This document shows positions 10,788 to 20,659 of a stretch of 64,000 nt of DNA, piece after piece (the stretch's first letter is position 1; each line of letters opens with the position of its first letter). A program made the translations under genes and the position numbers. The notes below the pieces were generated by a model. It did no database searches. It saw only the letters and a program-made list of their open reading frames with translations, and was not told where the DNA came from. Origin of the DNA: Heracleum sosnowskyi (Eukaryota; Streptophyta; Magnoliopsida; Apiales; Apiaceae); NCBI GenBank assembly GCA_030848705.1, contig CM061243.1, positions 101,368,436 through 101,432,435 on the forward strand. Direction: 5' to 3'.

Positions 10788-11476
10788 TTGAATATTTAAA
10801 ACATATGTACCATCAGACTGAGCCACCAAGTTAACTTCGAAATTAATGGTGAAAGTTCCAAATCTTTATCATCAAATTACTTGCAGCCATTTCTTTATCC
10901 AGTCTGATACCTTTATTTATCGTTAAGAGGCTGTTTTTGGAGTTTGAACTCGTGACAATGGAAAACAAGTAGACAATTTAGTAACTACATGAGTATGGAG
11001 CCAGGAACGACCTTTTCAGATATACATGTCTGTATTTTTGAATCGCTACTCCAAGCTGCAAGCATCGTACGTCTGATAGGCTATCTTGACAACATAAATT
11101 AGACAAATAAAGATTAGCAGTGCAAGTTTCAGTATACAACTATGCTGATAACTATAAGGTGTGATGGTTCACTGATCACACAACCATGCATAACACTAAA
11201 AAGAAAAACATGAAAGAGAGTTAACAAAGACACACAGACACATTAATTGGTCAGATAGTTCGATTATACCTACTTCGTGAGCTCAGTCCAGAAAACATAT
11301 ATTCAATTTCATCACAAAATTAAACTATTCTATAATTTCATTACAAATATTATTATACAATACTAAAGATCGAGACCTCATACCTCATAGTTCCACACTA
11401 ACAGGGATCCCAATAAGGACCAACAGCTTGGGAGCAACTTTAAGAACAAAACAAACATAGCCAAGATTCGGTTTTG
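10788..11476. other. upstream region of P450 copy 3
   Basis: Non-coding sequence between the Helitron 3' end and the TATA box of the next P450 pseudogene. No repeat or element was recognised in it. It is presumably former promoter DNA. Confidence 0.45.
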
Positions 11477-11486
11477 TATATATAAA
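11477..11486 (+). promoter_or_regulatory. TATA box of CYP93-type pseudogene copy 3
   Basis: TATATATAAA lies about 55 bp upstream of the ATG at 11540, in nearly the same context and spacing as the TATA box of copy 1. Confidence 0.55.
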
Positions 11487-11539
11487 TTGCACCCCTGTAT
11501 GGAATTATTACAATCACCACTTCCTTCGTTTCGTGTACC

Positions 11540-13399
11540 ATGGCCGATTATCAAGGTTACATAGTTATCTTCTTGTGCTTTGTCATTCCCGTTGTAGTGC
11601 TACAAGCCATATTCAAAAGTCGAGCCACCTCTAGTCTTCCTCCTGGCCCTCCTAAGCTTCCAATTATCGGTCATCTTCACCTTTTAGGTCCTATACCACA
11701 TCAGGCTTTTCACAAGCTCTCCATTCGATATGGACCTTTAATCCATGTCTTTGCTGGATCTAATCATTGTGTTATCGCCTCGTCTCCTGAAATGGCTAAA
11801 GAGTTTCGCAAAACACATATTGAAATGTCTTTACTTTTGCTCCAAATGGACCATATTGGAAATTTGTAAAGAAACTATGCATGTCTGAGCTTCTTGGTGG
11901 TCGAAGTCTAGATATCTTTCAACCTGTTAGACGCCAAGAGATTTGTAGTATGGTGAATGTAATGCTTAGTAAAGCCAAAGCTAGAGTGAAGGTTGATATT
12001 GGAGCTGAGCTTATGAGGCTTAACAACAATGTGCTTTCAAGAATTATTATGAGGGAGAGGTGTTCTGAGAATGAGGACGAAGCTGGTAAAGTTAAGACCA
12101 TGATCAAAGAGGTGTCTAATGTTATAGGGATATTTAATTTATGTGACTACATATGGTTTTGCAAGAAGTGGGATTTGCAGGGAATTAAACGAAAGCTTGT
12201 GGGTGTTCGGGGAAGATATGACATAATGATGGACAGGATTATACATGAGCACATAGACATGAGGAGGAAGAAGAAGAGGAAAGTGCACGGTGATGGAGCG
12301 TGCACAGAGAAAGACTTGCTTGATATCTTACTTGATATTTCAGAAGATAAGAGTATGGAGATTAGATTGAGCATAGAGAACATCAAGGCTTTCATACTGG
12401 TAACTCATTATTTGTTCTAACTAAACATGAATTGTGATCTATTTGCAAATTTAGTTATTAATATCAACTAGATTGTAACTTTTGAACTTGAATTAACTGG
12501 AAAGTCTTATACCTGCACTCAGTACTCATCGACATAATTTAGGTTGTAACAAGCTAAGAAAATTGCTTTTTTTATAAACTGAGTCGGGTAAAATGGAAGA
12601 GCTGTGTCGACTCCTAAAGCTGATAAAAATATATATGGTTTTGCTACAACCACGGGAGTGAGTTTAGTTAATAGGAAAACTACACATAATTGGCAGAAAG
12701 TTTAGATTTGAATAAATAATTTGTTAGTGGATATATTGCAGGATGTGTTTTCAGCTGAAACGGACACCACTGCCATCTTAACAGAATGGGCAGTTGCAGA
12801 ACTAATCAACCATCCAGACATTATGCAAAAAGCTATAGAAGAGATCAATACTGTTGTGGGAAAGAACATATTAGTTGAAGAATCTGACATCGAGAATCTC
12901 CCATACCTTTAAGCAATTTTCAGGGAAACTGTGAGACTTCACCCTGTAGCTCCACTATTATTCAGACAATCAAGCGAAGATTGTAGCATTGCAAATTACA
13001 ATATACCCGCAAACACTGGACTATTTGTTAATAACTTGGCTCTTGGCCGAGACCCAAAGTACTGGGAAAGTCCACTTGAATTTAAACCAGAAAAGGTTTC
13101 TTTTAAGTAGTGAAGATCAAGCTAGTGGGAAAAAACAGTTGGATGTCAAAGGATGGCATTTTCATTTCTTGCCATTTGGAAGCGGGCAAAGAGGGTGTCC
13201 AGGGAGTTCACTAGCATTGCATCTTGTTGAAACAAGCCTTGCTGCAATAATACAATGCTTTGAATTAGAAGTAGGAAGCGAAGGGGACAAAAGTGATGCA
13301 ACTGTGGACATGGAAGAGGCTCCAAGGCTGACACTTCCCATGGCTCATCCTTTGGTACGTACTCTGGTGGCTAGGCTCAATCCATTTTCGTGTATGTAG
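11540..13399 (+). pseudogene. CYP93-type cytochrome P450, pseudogene copy 3
   Basis: Exon 1 is 11540-12399 and exon 2 is 12742-13399, with a 342-bp phase-0 GT-AG intron at the same site as copy 1. The N-terminus is good: membrane anchor, LPPGPPKLPIIGHLHLLGP hinge, YGPL. Four lesions are seen. (1) A ~55-bp deletion near 11822 in exon 1, against copy 1, shifts the frame and removes the segment between KTH and FTFAPYGPYW. (2) TAA at 12910-12912 replaces a Gln codon after LPYL. (3) One extra base near 13095 breaks PERF. (4) The I-helix reads SAETDTTA, with Glu in place of the conserved Gly. Past the frameshift the heme loop PFGSGQRGCPG and the full C-terminus down to ARLNPF are present, including the 31 residues lost in copy 1. 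Not functional. Confidence 0.82.
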
Positions 13400-13410
13400 G
13401 GATTGTCTAA

Positions 13411-13813
13411 GAGCATCTCCAACGGGGATAGCTAAGATGGTTAGTTAACATAATATAAAATAATGGTTATGTAAAATTTGTTGAACCTCCAATGGTATTA
13501 GTTATAATGGTTAGCTATATTTCAAAAACAGTATTTTATTATTATTATTATTAGTACTTTAACATATTATAGTATATTATAGTTTTAGCACTTTAACATT
13601 TTAATTTGGAGGGAGACGTGTAGATGTACTTTATCTATATTTTAATTATAGATAACCAATTTCCAATATGTAAATATAGACAACCATTTTACAGTTATCT
13701 AAAAATTTAACTAACAGCTCTTACCGTTGAAGTGAGTGATTTGCTATCTCATTATATATAAATGACTGCCACGTTAGCTTATTGCTAACAGATTGTTAGC
13801 CTTGGAGTTGCTC
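13411..13813. mobile_element. Harbinger/Tourist-like MITE
   Basis: A 403-bp element with terminal inverted repeats GAGCATCTCCAACGG and, on the other end, GAGCAACTCCAAGG. It is flanked by TAA on both sides (13408-13410 and 13814-13816). A 3-bp TWA-type duplication fits the PIF/Harbinger superfamily. It starts only 12 bp past the stop of the P450 pseudogene and has no coding capacity. Confidence 0.75.
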
Positions 13814-13816
13814 TAA

Positions 13817-15070
13817 CTCCTCCATTCTGTTTAGGCTATATACTGGTCTGTTTGTGTGAACTTAAAAGCTGAGTTATAAGAGTTATTTCTTTCTAGACTT
13901 GTAAGATTGCATCTGTGTTAAAGAAGCCTGTGCTGACAGATTAATAAGAATCAAACCGTCAGTTACAGAGCAACTATATTAAGCAATCAAGGTTGATACT
14001 AATTACATAAAATGGTGAAGGAATGCACTTGTTGGGCCATAGTCTACTTGACAAATAAGGCTTAAATAATAGTTTGTATATAGACCCATTTGTAAATAAG
14101 CCCAATTAGAAATAAGCCCATTTGTAAATAGGTCTAATTGTAAACTTCTCCTATAAATACCTCCAAACCCCCCACATTAGAGGGGTTGGAAAAATAGGTA
14201 AAGGAGATAACCTCCTAAATGAATGTAACATTTTGACTCTAATATATATTGATTTCACTTTGATTTAATTAACTCATTTCATCATTTGATTTAATTAACT
14301 CATTTCATCATGTCAGGTCATTCGATATTACATTCATCAGTACTGTCTTCACCTGTTCTATGTGTTGAAAAGATCTAAAACAAAGGAATAAGAAATTAAG
14401 AAATTACAGTGTAACAATATTATAATTCAGGGGGTTACTGATGATCAACGATATATATTTCTTCATCATGCAACATTTATATACAGTAATTTCCAAGTTA
14501 CAAATACCTCGCTCATAATCTGACATGGACTCAACCACGGTCCACTAGTTCAACCTTAGGGCCTCAAATATGAATACTTCTTCACTAGTAGCCTTCTTAA
14601 AAGTGGGCTGGGCTTTCGCAACATAAAATCATCCAACATTGCTTTCAAAATTTGTGATATAGCTTCAAGTTGAGGTGAAGTTCGCTTGTAATTCAGGCTT
14701 TTGGCCCATACAAAAATTTAGTTAGTTTCTTGTAATTTTAGCTAATCGTGTCATATCATATATGTACTAGGAACAAAATTTTACAGTTTGTAAATATTGT
14801 ACATTTATATTACAAAATCTAGAAACTTTTAATGATTTTTTTAAATATAATTAAAGACATCACTAAACAACTTATTTTTTTTTTTTTGCATAATTAAAAT
14901 TTAAGAGAGGCTAAACTAGAATGAAGAAAAAAACTAAACCAATGACCAGAGAGGTAGAAAACCTAGCTTTGTCTTTATTAGTTTTTCCACTGGAATTTTG
15001 ATTTTATTTCCAAGTTCCATAGAATTGTATAGGAATCTGAGTTGACGCCACTGATATAAGGGATATGAAA
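13817..15070. other. intergenic DNA with a possible solo LTR
   Basis: No gene is seen. A stretch from 14030 (TGTTGGGCC) to about 14339 might be a small solo LTR. It has a TATA-like CTATAAATACC at 14152, and the flanks GCACT and GTACT match in four of five bases. It contains a 25-bp tandem duplication (TTGATTTAATTAACTC...) near 14259-14308. The right end is uncertain. Confidence 0.35.
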
Positions 15071-15702
15071 TGATACCGGAAACAATAGATAACGTAGGAT
15101 TAGGTTATAAAACTCGCCACTCTAAGGAATCCACCCTAGAGATAAGAGCAATCTCGCCACCCAAAGGAACCCGACCTAAGGGATAAGAGTATGAAGAACA
15201 ATATTCTTTCAACACAAAGAAAATGTTACTAATTTTTTTTGTATTCCAAACTTTAGCTCCTCATTTGCATATTGCTGAAATAGTTTTTATAGACACTTGG
15301 CCAGAAACATCCCTTCTGCCTTAGGTAGATGCAATGTACTAGAATAAATGCTGACCTTTTGCTTTCTAGACTTGGGAAACTGATAAATATACTTAATATC
15401 ATTCTTAGGGACTTTAGTAATACATTGAACTAGTCTAGGGAATGATAGAACAAAGGAAATATCCTTAATGCAGATGTTTTTCTCAGAAATATGCTATTCT
15501 GGACAGCTTGACCGCTTCTCACTAAAACTGATATAACTTCCTGTAGAAAATGTATTTTTATGAGATGTAAATTTTACTGAAAACTAGACTTCAATACCTT
15601 TCCAATGGTATATCACACTGCACCTAGAACCTTCCAGATCAGAACAGTTTATTCTGCCAAGTTGGCTCAAAAACAGCCTCAGCATTCTGATTTTCTGTGT
15701 CA
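15071..15702 (-). repeat. 3' LTR of the CRM-like element
   Basis: A 632-bp repeat identical by eye to 20023-20654. On the plus strand it begins TGATACCGG and ends TTCTGTGTCA. It contains the last 21 codons and stop of the polyprotein (15639-15702). Confidence 0.9.
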
Positions 15703-18700
15703 TTCTCCCCGGGTTGAAAAGGACTCGTCCTCGAGTCTTTATTGCTGTCATCATCTATGTAAGGTGAGAGGTCAGACACATTAAATGTAGCTGATACACC
15801 ATAGTTACCAGGTAGTTCAATTTTGTAGGCATTTTCACCAATTCTTTGAAGCACTTTGAATGGTCCATCAGCTCTAGGACTTAACTTTCCAGCCCTTCCT
15901 CTAGGGAAGCGTTCTTTACGAAGATGAATCCATACTAAATCTCCTTCCTTGAAAACAGCCGGTTTTCTGAACTTGTTTGCTTGCTTCTTATATTTCTCAT
16001 TTTGCCTTGTTATCTTAAATCTGACTTGCTCATGGAGTTTCTTGATGTAATCAGCTCTATCAGCTGCATCTCCACTGAAGTGATGAGTAGTAGGTAATGG
16101 AGTTAAGTCTAATGGACTAGAAGGATTCTGACCATACACAACCTCAAAAGGACTCATTCCCGTTGTCTGACTTGCTGATCGATTATAAGCAAACTCAGCT
16201 TGAGCTAAGGTCAGATCCCATTGGCGAGGATTGTTGCCAACTAAGCTCCTCAATAAATTTCCCAGACTTCTATTTACAACTTCAGTTTGTCCGTCCGTCT
16301 GTGGATGATGGGACGAACTGAATTGCAGATGAGTTCCCAACTTCTTCCATAATGTACGCCAAAAGTGACTCGTAAACTTTGTATCACGATCTGAAGTTAT
16401 TGTCTTTGGAACTCCATGAAGCTTCACTATCTCTCTGAAGTACAAATCAGCCACATGAGAAGCATCTAAGGTTTTAGAGCATGGGACAAAATGAGCCATT
16501 TTCGAAAATCGATCAACCACCACCATAATTGTATCTTTACTTCGTTGAGTTCTTGGTAATCCCACCACAAAATCTAAACTCACATCTTCCCAAGGTGCAA
16601 CTGGAACAGGAAGTGGGGTGTATAATCCTGTATTTTGAGAATGACTTTTTGCAATGTGGCAAGTTCGACATCGTTCTATATGTCGTTTCACGTCTCGTTC
16701 CATTCTTGGCCAATAAAAGTTTTCTTGTACGAGGGCAAGAGTTTTGTCTCTACCAAAATGCCCAGCAAGTCCTCCTCCATGAGCTTCCAAAATGATAGCT
16801 TCCCTTAAAGAACAAAAGGGAATGCAAAGACGATTATTTTTGAAAAGAAAACCGTCTTGAATAACATAATCACGAGTTGATCTATTAGCAGAATTCTTCC
16901 AAATCTGACCAAACAAGGGATCATCTTTGTATGACTCCTTTAGAACATCAAATGCCAGTACCTTTACTTGCATTGTGGACAACAATGTTCGTCTTCTACT
17001 TAAAGCATCAGCTACTTTGTTTAGAACACCAGATTTATGCTTGATAGCAAATGTAAATGATTGAAGAAATTCAACCCATTTGGCATGTCGAACATTTAGC
17101 TTCTGTTGGGAGTTGATATACTTTAGCGCCTCGTGATCAGAAAAGATAATGAACTCTTTATGCAAAAGATAATGTTGCCAATGGTCTAATGCTCGAACAA
17201 TAGCGTAGAATTCTTTGTCATAAGTAGAGTAATTCTTTCGACCATTATTCAATTTTTCACTAAAGTAGGCAACGGGCTGTCCTTCTTGACTAAGCACAGC
17301 ACCAATACCAACATTTGAGGCATCACAATCAACTTCAAAAACTTTGCTAAAATCTGGTAGTGCAAGAATAGGAGCTTCAGATACCTTCTTCTTTAGAAGT
17401 TCAAAACTCTTTTGTGCTTCCTCAGTCCATGTAAAGCTCCCACCTTTCAAACATTCAGTGATAGGTGCAATGATCGTGCTGAAATTCCTTATGAATCGTC
17501 GATAAAATGACGCCAGACCGTGAAAACTTCGGATGTCATGAAGAGAGGCTGGTGTAGGCCAACTAGTTATTGCTTCAACCTTATTGTTGTCCATCCTCAA
17601 TCCATCAGCTGATACGACAAATCCAAGGAAAACAAGGTTTCTTGCAAAGAAGTGGCATTTCTTCAAATTTGCATACAATTTTTGCTCCCTTAGCACCTGA
17701 AAAATTTTACGGAGATGCTCTAAATGTTGTTGTTCATCACGACTATAGATAAGAATGTCGTCAAAATATACTACCACAAACTTCCCGATGAACGGTTTGA
17801 ATATATCATTCATAAGCCTCATGAATGTAGATGGAGCATTAGACATTCCAAAAGGCATAACCATCCATTCATACAACCCATCTCTCGTCTTGAAAGCCGT
17901 TTTCCATTCATCTCCTGGTCTTATACGAATTTGATGATAGCCGCTGCGTAAATCGATTTTGCTATGCACTTTAGACCCAGAAAGTTGGTCAATTAGGTCA
18001 TCAAAACGCGGAATAGGGAAGCGGTACTTGATAGTAATTTTATTGACTGCTCTACTATCAATACACATTCTCCATGAACCGTCTTTCTTTGGCACAAGGA
18101 GTGCAGGGACTGCACAAGGACTCTTACTTTCTTTCACCACTCCTTTATTCAAAAGATCATCAACTTGGCGTTGCAATTCTTCATGTTGTTGTGGACTCAT
18201 TCTATAGGCTGCTTTGTTAGGCAATGAAGCTCCCGGAACTAAATCAACACAATGTTGTATGTCTCTTATTGGAGGCAGTCCAGGAGGTATTTCTGCAGGT
18301 ACTACATCTGAAAATTCATGGAGTAGAGGTTGCACTAGTGCTGGAATGTCAAATACCTCTTCATTTTCTTCTAGAACAACCAAAGCATACGTTTCCTTGG
18401 ACTCATGAACAGCTCTACAAATTTCTGCCCTTGATAGAAGATTGTTTCCATCCCCTTTACAAGGTTTAGGAATGTCGTCCATCTTTGAAGGGCCCAAAAT
18501 AACTTGCACACCATCTTTAACAAACGTATAAGTATTTTTAAAACCATCATGCTGAGTCTTTCTATCATATTGCCAAGGTCTACCAAGAAGTAAATGACAA
18601 GCATCCATAGGAACAACATCACATAATACTTCGTCTTTATATTTGCTACCAATAGAAAATTGAACCAAACATTGTTTATCAACTTTTACCTCATTGCCTT

Positions 18701-20006
18701 TGCGAAACCAAGAAAGCTTATAAGGACAAGGATGTTTCTCCGTCTTCAACTTTAATTTCTGAACCATCTCGTTAGATACCACGTTCTCACAGCTTCCTCC
18801 ATCTATTATGACGTTACACACTTTTCCTTGTGAAGTGCATCTGGTGTGGAATATGTTGCTACGAAGCCAGGAATCTTCTTGAGATTGCATAGAATTTAAA
18901 CTTCTTCGGATGACCAAAGATTCTCCCTGGTCTCCATATGTGATCTCCTCATCCTCTTGTTCACTTCCTTCAGCATCCCATTTAGTCTCTCTTTCTATTT
19001 CTTCCTCCAAAATTGTGACAACTTTACGGTTTGGACAATCAGAGGCAATATGTCCGAATCCTTGGCATTTAAAACACTTTATTGAGGCTTTCGGGAAACT
19101 CCCTCGACTAGGACCAGCTGGGTTATCATTCTTTGTTGATGGTTTGGGAGCTGATCCCATATCAGTAAGAGGAGATTTTTTTGAAGCACTTGAATGGGCT
19201 GAACCCAAAGCTTGATTTGAGAATCGATTGTTGCGCCCCTTTATCTTTTGTTGTTTCTCCACCTTGAGAGCAAGCTTACAAACATCTTGATAAGTCCAGA
19301 AAGGTTGTAAATTGACAACATCACTGATTTCTTCTTTAAGTCCACCAAGAAATCGAGCAATGGTTTGTTCCGTGGGTTCTATCACCTCGCAGCGCATCAT
19401 AAGATTTTCAAATTCTGTCATATAATCTTCCACGGACAGGTTTCCTTGTTTAAAATTATGAAATTTGAGAAAAGCATCTTGCTTATAATTGTCTGGCAAA
19501 AATTTTCTACGGAGCTCTTTCTTCATCTTTTCCCAAGTACTAATCTTTCTCTTTCCGTCACGAACTCGTTGCCTTTTAAGATGTTCCCACCATAAGGATG
19601 CATACTTCTGCAACTTTACGGCCACAAGTTTAACTTTTTGTTCATCATGAACATCATTGTATTCAAAAACTCTTTCCACTGTGTTAAGCCAATCAAGAAA
19701 TTCATCTGGATGGTTTCTTCCTTCAAAATCTGGAATTGTGATTTTAAAATTGTAATCACCATGAAAATTGTTGTTTCTGCGACGAGGTCGTCTCGGAACA
19801 GATGCACGACTTGAGTTATCACCTGAATTTTCATGGAAAGGATTGTAGTCCTCATCATCTTGTGTTGATGAGTTATTTTCTGACTCATGGTTGCCTGCGT
19901 TCTGTCCTCTGCCTTCTCCTTGCTGTAGTTGCTGCTGCAGCTGCTCCACTTGCTTTCTCAACTCCTCTAATTCAATGTCACGGACATTTCTTCGACGTGG
20001 AGGCAT
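15639..20006 (-). CDS. gag-pol polyprotein of the CRM-like element
   Basis: 1455 codons without a stop. A coiled, Gln-rich N-terminus (EELRKQVEQLQQQLQQ) precedes the gag core at about 90-250. A zinc knuckle CX2CX4HX4C sits at C311/C314/H319/C324. Protease has IDGGS with Asp402. Reverse transcriptase has YFDD at 747-750. RNase H spans about 893-1005 (VDCDASNVG, SDHEAL, ADALSRR). The integrase zinc site is H1076/H1083/C1113/C1116, and the catalytic D1145, D1206, E1242 show the D-D-35-E spacing. A C-terminal region with FNVSDLSPY follows, then a tail that crosses into the 3' LTR. All key residues seen are intact, so the element may be autonomous. The ATG lies right behind the primer binding site, so there is almost no leader. 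The product would make particle, cDNA and integration complex. Confidence 0.93.
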   Translation of the reverse strand: MPPRRRNVRDIELEELRKQVEQLQQQLQQGEGRGQNAGNHESENNSSTQDDEDYNPFHENSGDNSSRASVPRRPRRRNNNFHGDYNFKITIPDFEGRNHPDEFLDWLNTVERVFEYNDVHDEQKVKLVAVKLQKYASLWWEHLKRQRVRDGKRKISTWEKMKKELRRKFLPDNYKQDAFLKFHNFKQGNLSVEDYMTEFENLMMRCEVIEPTEQTIARFLGGLKEEISDVVNLQPFWTYQDVCKLALKVEKQQKIKGRNNRFSNQALGSAHSSASKKSPLTDMGSAPKPSTKNDNPAGPSRGSFPKASIKCFKCQGFGHIASDCPNRKVVTILEEEIERETKWDAEGSEQEDEEITYGDQGESLVIRRSLNSMQSQEDSWLRSNIFHTRCTSQGKVCNVIIDGGSCENVVSNEMVQKLKLKTEKHPCPYKLSWFRKGNEVKVDKQCLVQFSIGSKYKDEVLCDVVPMDACHLLLGRPWQYDRKTQHDGFKNTYTFVKDGVQVILGPSKMDDIPKPCKGDGNNLLSRAEICRAVHESKETYALVVLEENEEVFDIPALVQPLLHEFSDVVPAEIPPGLPPIRDIQHCVDLVPGASLPNKAAYRMSPQQHEELQRQVDDLLNKGVVKESKSPCAVPALLVPKKDGSWRMCIDSRAVNKITIKYRFPIPRFDDLIDQLSGSKVHSKIDLRSGYHQIRIRPGDEWKTAFKTRDGLYEWMVMPFGMSNAPSTFMRLMNDIFKPFIGKFVVVYFDDILIYSRDEQQHLEHLRKIFQVLREQKLYANLKKCHFFARNLVFLGFVVSADGLRMDNNKVEAITSWPTPASLHDIRSFHGLASFYRRFIRNFSTIIAPITECLKGGSFTWTEEAQKSFELLKKKVSEAPILALPDFSKVFEVDCDASNVGIGAVLSQEGQPVAYFSEKLNNGRKNYSTYDKEFYAIVRALDHWQHYLLHKEFIIFSDHEALKYINSQQKLNVRHAKWVEFLQSFTFAIKHKSGVLNKVADALSRRRTLLSTMQVKVLAFDVLKESYKDDPLFGQIWKNSANRSTRDYVIQDGFLFKNNRLCIPFCSLREAIILEAHGGGLAGHFGRDKTLALVQENFYWPRMERDVKRHIERCRTCHIAKSHSQNTGLYTPLPVPVAPWEDVSLDFVVGLPRTQRSKDTIMVVVDRFSKMAHFVPCSKTLDASHVADLYFREIVKLHGVPKTITSDRDTKFTSHFWRTLWKKLGTHLQFSSSHHPQTDGQTEVVNRSLGNLLRSLVGNNPRQWDLTLAQAEFAYNRSASQTTGMSPFEVVYGQNPSSPLDLTPLPTTHHFSGDAADRADYIKKLHEQVRFKITRQNEKYKKQANKFRKPAVFKEGDLVWIHLRKERFPRGRAGKLSPRADGPFKVLQRIGENAYKIELPGNYGVSATFNVSDLSPYIDDDSNKDSRTSPFQPGENDTENQNAEAVFEPTWQNKLF
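15703..15710 (-). promoter_or_regulatory. polypurine tract inside the coding region
   Basis: On the minus strand GGGGAGAA abuts the 3' LTR. It overlaps codons for PGEN in the polyprotein. It is the expected plus-strand primer site. Confidence 0.7.
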
Positions 20007-20007
20007 A

Positions 20008-20019
20008 GCTTTGATACCA
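20008..20019 (-). promoter_or_regulatory. primer binding site, tRNA-Met type
   Basis: On the minus strand TGGTATCAAAGC lies three bases after the 5' LTR and one base before the ATG. It differs at one base from the common plant TGGTATCAGAGC, complementary to the 3' end of initiator tRNA-Met. Confidence 0.75.
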
Positions 20020-20022
20020 AAT

Positions 20023-20654
20023 TGATACCGGAAACAATAGATAACGTAGGATTAGGTTATAAAACTCGCCACTCTAAGGAATCCACCCTAGAGATAAGAG
20101 CAATCTCGCCACCCAAAGGAACCCGACCTAAGGGATAAGAGTATGAAGAACAATATTCTTTCAACACAAAGAAAATGTTACTAATTTTTTTTGTATTCCA
20201 AACTTTAGCTCCTCATTTGCATATTGCTGAAATAGTTTTTATAGACACTTGGCCAGAAACATCCCTTCTGCCTTAGGTAGATGCAATGTACTAGAATAAA
20301 TGCTGACCTTTTGCTTTCTAGACTTGGGAAACTGATAAATATACTTAATATCATTCTTAGGGACTTTAGTAATACATTGAACTAGTCTAGGGAATGATAG
20401 AACAAAGGAAATATCCTTAATGCAGATGTTTTTCTCAGAAATATGCTATTCTGGACAGCTTGACCGCTTCTCACTAAAACTGATATAACTTCCTGTAGAA
20501 AATGTATTTTTATGAGATGTAAATTTTACTGAAAACTAGACTTCAATACCTTTCCAATGGTATATCACACTGCACCTAGAACCTTCCAGATCAGAACAGT
20601 TTATTCTGCCAAGTTGGCTCAAAAACAGCCTCAGCATTCTGATTTTCTGTGTCA
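20023..20654 (-). repeat. 5' LTR of the CRM-like element
   Basis: A 632-bp LTR identical by eye to the copy at 15071-15702. On the plus strand it is followed by the TGAAA duplication. Confidence 0.9.
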
Positions 20655-20659
20655 TGAAA

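Larger units (their letters stand above)
15071..20654 (-). mobile_element. complete CRM-like Ty3/gypsy retrotransposon
   Basis: A 5584-bp element on the minus strand. Its two 632-bp LTRs look identical base for base, and an exact 5-bp target duplication TGAAA lies at 15066-15070 and 20655-20659. It has a tRNA-Met type primer binding site, one uninterrupted gag-pol frame and a purine tract touching the 3' LTR. Identical LTRs mean a very recent insertion. The N-terminus MPPRRRNVRDIE, the lack of a classical chromodomain, and an ORF that ends inside the 3' LTR with FQPGEND resemble the centromeric CRM lineage of chromoviruses. The lineage call is from motif memory and needs a tree. Confidence 0.88.

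Noticed and set aside
14030..14339. TRIM or solo LTR
   Set aside because: Not listed as an element of its own because the right end and target duplication (GCACT/GTACT) are imperfect. Mentioned in the intergenic entry only.
16529..19888. Many short frames opposite or offset to the CRM-like polyprotein
   Set aside because: Shadows of the 1455-codon frame. No independent support.
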